A DNA stretch of 41,738 bases from Pseudoselenomonas ruminantium (GTDB taxonomy: Bacteria; Bacillota; Negativicutes; Selenomonadales; Selenomonadaceae): NCBI RefSeq assembly GCF_900113715.1, contig NZ_FOQK01000028.1, positions 1-41,738 on the forward strand. The letters run 5' to 3'. Positions within the stretch are counted from its first letter, which is position 1, and every line of letters begins with the position of its first letter. Positions 39,470-41,738 of this stretch are shown here, piece after piece. The notes beneath the pieces were generated by a model that was not told the DNA's origin, searched no databases, and was given only the letters and a program-made list of their open reading frames with translations. The translations under genes were made by a program, and so were the position numbers.

Positions 39470-40062
39470 TTTGATAACTGTGCGGGTTTATCATTTATAT
39501 GAATGCCGGAGCTTTTTAACCATTTGTATACTGTTGGCCGGGAACATCCGCATATTCTGACTAATTCGCTAACAGACGAAATTTCCCTGCATTGGTATTT
39601 TGTAACAAGGTTCTGCCAGTCGGCGGGCTTCTTGGCCTCTTTGCGCCCCCGGTACTTCCCCTGTGCTTTGGCCAGGGCTATCCCTTCCCGCTGCCGTTCC
39701 AGCATGATCTTGCGCTCGAAGGTAGCAATGGCCGCGAACATGGTCATTGCCAACTCTCCGGCAGGCGTGGATGTATCGAAGCTCTCCTTTAGGGATATGA
39801 CCTGCACCTGCTTATCCTTCAGCCGCTGCACAATGTCCAGCAGGTCTTTGGTGCTACGCGCCAGCCGGGAGAACTCCGATACATAGACCGTATCGCCCTC
39901 ACGGGCGAACTCCAGCATGGCCTGAAGCTGGGGCCTGTCAGTATCTTTGCCGGATAACTTGTCTAGGAAAATTTTCTCAACCTGTGCCTTTTCCGTCAGC
40001 TCCACCTTCTGCCGTTCCTCATGCTGCTCCATCGTGGAGACACGGACATAGCCTATATTCAT
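39466..40062 (-). CDS. Serine recombinase (resolvase/invertase)
   Basis: 198 residues. Catalytic Ser9 in YVRVST; SEFSRLARST and LAMTMFAAIATFERK are the remaining core motifs; C-terminal helix-turn-helix SVSELVRICGCSRPTVYKWL. It probably resolves plasmid dimers at a res site upstream; the region 40063-40200 holds candidate palindromes (CTATGGCCATAG at 40151-40162). Its last residues (NDKPAQLSK) run into the IS3 scrap, so the natural end may have been altered. Ribosome site GGGGGG before the ATG. Confidence 0.92.
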   Translation of the reverse strand: MNIGYVRVSTMEQHEERQKVELTEKAQVEKIFLDKLSGKDTDRPQLQAMLEFAREGDTVYVSEFSRLARSTKDLLDIVQRLKDKQVQVISLKESFDTSTPAGELAMTMFAAIATFERKIMLERQREGIALAKAQGKYRGRKEAKKPADWQNLVTKYQCREISSVSELVRICGCSRPTVYKWLKSSGIHINDKPAQLSK

Positions 40063-40150
40063 GTAAATCCCCCCTCTTTATAAAAATAGAATCATATTCT
40101 TATTGATATTATATCAAATAACAGTTATTTTATAAAGACAAGCATTGATT

Positions 40151-40200
40151 CTATGGCCATAGCGTTATATAAAATTAGAGCATGGTCTAATTTTATATAA
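40151..40200. promoter_or_regulatory. Palindromes between resolvase and the unknown operon
   Basis: CTATGGCCATAG (40151-40162) and a 15-bp perfect inverted repeat (40165-40179 with 40186-40200, loop GCATGG), 13 bp before the -35 at 40213. Candidate res subsites or an operator for the downstream ribbon-helix-helix protein. Confidence 0.55.
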
Positions 40201-40212
40201 TTGTTATAATAT

Positions 40213-40241
40213 TTGTATTAAAACATAAAACATGGTATACT
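40213..40241 (+). promoter_or_regulatory. Conserved promoter cassette, copy 3
   Basis: TTGTAT (40213-40218), spacer TAAAACATAAAACATGG (one change from the other two copies), TATACT (40236-40241). Confidence 0.82.
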
Positions 40242-40283
40242 TACAGTACAGCCATTAACGATAGAATAAGAGGCGAAATTAAG

Positions 40284-40340
40284 ATGACAGACGAAGTATA
40301 TAAATATTTTGCCGAGCAATATAAAAAGCACCGTTTGTAA
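40284..40340 (+). CDS. 18-residue leader peptide candidate
   Basis: MTDEVYKYFAEQYKKHRL, with AGAGG about 10 bases upstream. The stop overlaps the next start (TAATG), so it may couple translation. Very short; accepted because of spacing, coupling and amphipathic composition. Confidence 0.4.
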   Translation: MTDEVYKYFAEQYKKHRL

Positions 40341-40477
40341 TGGCCGGAAAATTACCTGATGATTTTTCCAGCAAAGAGGAAGTAGATCAATGGGTAAAGA
40401 CATGGAGTAATGCCGCCAGTACCGTGCGAAAGTATATCCGTTCTGGCAATCATATAGATGACCCTGATGATTTCTAA
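40340..40477 (+). CDS. Micro-protein, 45 residues
   Basis: Acidic small protein (MAGKLPDDFSSKEEVDQWVK ... DDPDDF) overlapping the preceding stop by one base. It lies 28 bp before the ribbon-helix-helix gene in the same operon. Codon use looks real. Function unknown; an antitoxin or adaptor is possible. Confidence 0.5.
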   Translation: MAGKLPDDFSSKEEVDQWVKTWSNAASTVRKYIRSGNHIDDPDDF

Positions 40478-40505
40478 GCATAGCTGAATGGGAAAGGAGA
40501 ACAAC

Positions 40506-40943
40506 ATGGAGCAATCCAATGATGAAGTAATCACCTTGCGCGTGGGTAAGGAGTTAAAAGCGGCTTTCATCGAAATGACCGAGAAAAACCGCACCACTCG
40601 CGCCAATATGTTTCAAACCCTTATCACCAAATATAGAGCCAGCAAGCAAGCAAAAAAGTTCATTGACCTGCAGGAAGCCCACGAACGTCTTGCCGCTACC
40701 TGTGATGAGCTGCAGCAGCAACTCTTTGAAGTATTCACTACATATAGTGATTCCCTTGATGCCGTTCAGGAAGCTGCCGGCGATATTGACCAGTTAAGGA
40801 CCGAAAACCAAAAACTTGTCAATATGATTTTAGATCAACAGCAAACCATAAAATCCAAGAATCAAGAAATTGCAGAGTTACAGGATATGTTGGACTATCT
40901 GACTGCCGAACTGGAGAAAGTCCAAAATGGAGAAAAATCATAA
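40506..40943 (+). CDS. Ribbon-helix-helix protein with long coiled coil
   Basis: 145 residues. N-terminal EVITLRVGKELKAAFIEMTE...TRANMFQTLI has the ribbon-helix-helix pattern for DNA binding. Residues about 45-145 form a continuous coiled coil (LRTENQKLVNMILDQQQT...). The layout recalls plasmid organisers such as KfrA, though that family uses a different DNA-binding fold. Start ATG 40506 with AAAGGAG upstream. Translationally coupled to the next gene. It may bind the palindrome at 40165. Confidence 0.72.
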   Translation: MEQSNDEVITLRVGKELKAAFIEMTEKNRTTRANMFQTLITKYRASKQAKKFIDLQEAHERLAATCDELQQQLFEVFTTYSDSLDAVQEAAGDIDQLRTENQKLVNMILDQQQTIKSKNQEIAELQDMLDYLTAELEKVQNGEKS

Positions 40944-41548
40944 TGGAAATTACCAGCATCCAAGATCTTAATAAATTATTGTCCACTGCCGAAGTGTCAG
41001 AGCAATTTGAGATAGCCACCACCAATGTCTTTTCTGCTTGCATCAACCACCGCTTAACCGAGGATGAAGCAGTGGAAACAGCAGTAGGTTGGTTTATTAC
41101 CCGTGAAGGGGCCAAACGTCTCTGGAAGCCTCGACAAAGCATAGAAGATTTCCTTAATGAAAAATTCATTGGCCATACATGGCCACGCGAAGACCTATTG
41201 AATACAGCCAGCAAAGAAGTCCGGGCTGTATTAACCGCAGAAAGGAAGCGCAAATGTCGCTTCACTTTGCTGGATGCAAACCGTCTGCAGGTGGAGTTCA
41301 AAGATAAACGTGTCATTTTCTACAACAATTCCACCGATGTCCATAGCTTCCACATCAGCGGAATTTCTCCAGTACAGGAAACCACTATCTACACATCCCC
41401 CCGTGGACGTAAGGATGAAGTGTTCCGGGAATCCTATCCCACCCCATATGAGGCACAACAGCGCATTGATTCCTTCCACGGCTCCGAGGGATGGGCTAGG
41501 CTAGGCGAGAGAGAAAAAGAGTATTCTACCATAGGTGAAAGAATATAA
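40943..41548 (+). CDS. Hypothetical protein
   Basis: 201 residues, soluble, charged; N-terminal part helical (IQDLNKLLSTAEVSEQFEIA), C-terminal part beta-rich (RFTLLDANRLQVEFKDKRVIFYN). No family recognised. Its ATG overlaps the preceding stop (TAATG). Always-coupled translation with the ribbon-helix-helix/coiled-coil gene implies they act together. Ends at a strong terminator. Confidence 0.7.
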   Translation: MEITSIQDLNKLLSTAEVSEQFEIATTNVFSACINHRLTEDEAVETAVGWFITREGAKRLWKPRQSIEDFLNEKFIGHTWPREDLLNTASKEVRAVLTAERKRKCRFTLLDANRLQVEFKDKRVIFYNNSTDVHSFHISGISPVQETTIYTSPRGRKDEVFRESYPTPYEAQQRIDSFHGSEGWARLGEREKEYSTIGERI

Positions 41549-41581
41549 AAAGGCGCTGTGAAATCACAGCGCCTCATTTTT
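41549..41581 (+). terminator. Terminator of the last operon
   Basis: 11-bp perfect stem (41551-41561 with 41564-41574) followed by CATTTTTAT. Confidence 0.85.
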
Positions 41582-41738
41582 ATCTCTTACTCTGTTCTTT
41601 ATATCCCCCAGTTCAAAAGTGTGTATTGATGTTGAAATAATTTTTGTAATGCTTGACTTTATCAATCGTAAGTATATTCCCTCCCCCCAAAAATGTCAAA
41701 CTAATATTACATCATCCTTGGATATTTACACCATAATC

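Overview
The first 40 bases (1-40) and the last 40 bases (41699-41738) are identical, so the window reads as one complete circular molecule of about 41,698 bp cut once. It is a self-transmissible plasmid. It carries an iteron origin with DnaA boxes, a Rep_3-type initiator, an actin-type partition pair, an RSF1010-type oriT with a matching MobA relaxase, and a nearly complete mating-pair-formation (Trb/VirB) type IV secretion system. Host (inference): the DNA is AT-rich with strong AGGAGG ribosome binding sites, as in Firmicutes, but the T4SS has VirB9/VirB10 outer-membrane core proteins plus two wall hydrolases, which a diderm needs. That combination fits a diderm Firmicute (Negativicutes, e.g. 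Selenomonas/Veillonella relatives). The sequence alone does not give a species.

Layout. 43-3745 (minus): exported hypothetical protein; then topoisomerase III, a small membrane protein and an M23 endopeptidase in one operon. 3916-6158: an XRE regulator facing a TPR/nuclease-like gene that appears frameshifted. 6235-7790 (minus): parM-parR partition operon. 7930-20470 (minus): transfer region, in transcription order trbC(virB2), trbF(virB8), trbG(virB9), trbI(virB10) split in two genes, traG(virD4), then from a second promoter traD-like, trbB(virB11), trbD(virB3), trbE(virB4), trbJ(virB5), a trbK-position gene, trbL(virB6) and a small HTH gene. A paralogous HTH gene (20811, plus) is divergent from the operon head. 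21.4-24.4 kb (plus): origin, a dense regulatory island, a small HTH gene and rep. 24.66-29.4 kb (plus): oriT, mobA, a VirB1-like transglycosylase and small unknown genes. 29.4-34.4 kb: two copies of a ~445-bp GC-rich non-coding element, one ahead of a RadC/JAB gene, one ahead of an ArdC-type antirestriction gene. 34.4-39.4 kb: cargo (P-loop kinase, hypothetical, PstI-family restriction-modification, nitroreductase) with gene remnants at its joints. 39.4-41.5 kb: serine resolvase with an IS3-like scrap, then a four-gene unknown operon headed by two micro-ORFs and a ribbon-helix-helix/coiled-coil protein.

How it works together: Rep and DnaA act at the iteron origin; ParM/ParR segregate copies; topoisomerase III and the resolvase probably resolve linked or dimeric plasmids; MobA nicks oriT and TraG delivers the strand to the T4SS; the two hydrolases open the wall; ArdC and the restriction-modification pair handle conflict with host and rival DNA.

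Most worth a second look: (1) the duplicated ~445-bp element, whose copies differ by compensatory base changes in three helices and which sits about 35 bp ahead of two different genes, as a structured RNA or single-strand promoter would; (2) a VirB10/TrbI made as two translationally coupled proteins, the second with its own signal peptide; (3) a hairpin between the Shine-Dalgarno sequence and start codon of parR; (4) a 15-nt box shared by both transfer promoters; (5) a promoter cassette with conserved spacer used at three loci.
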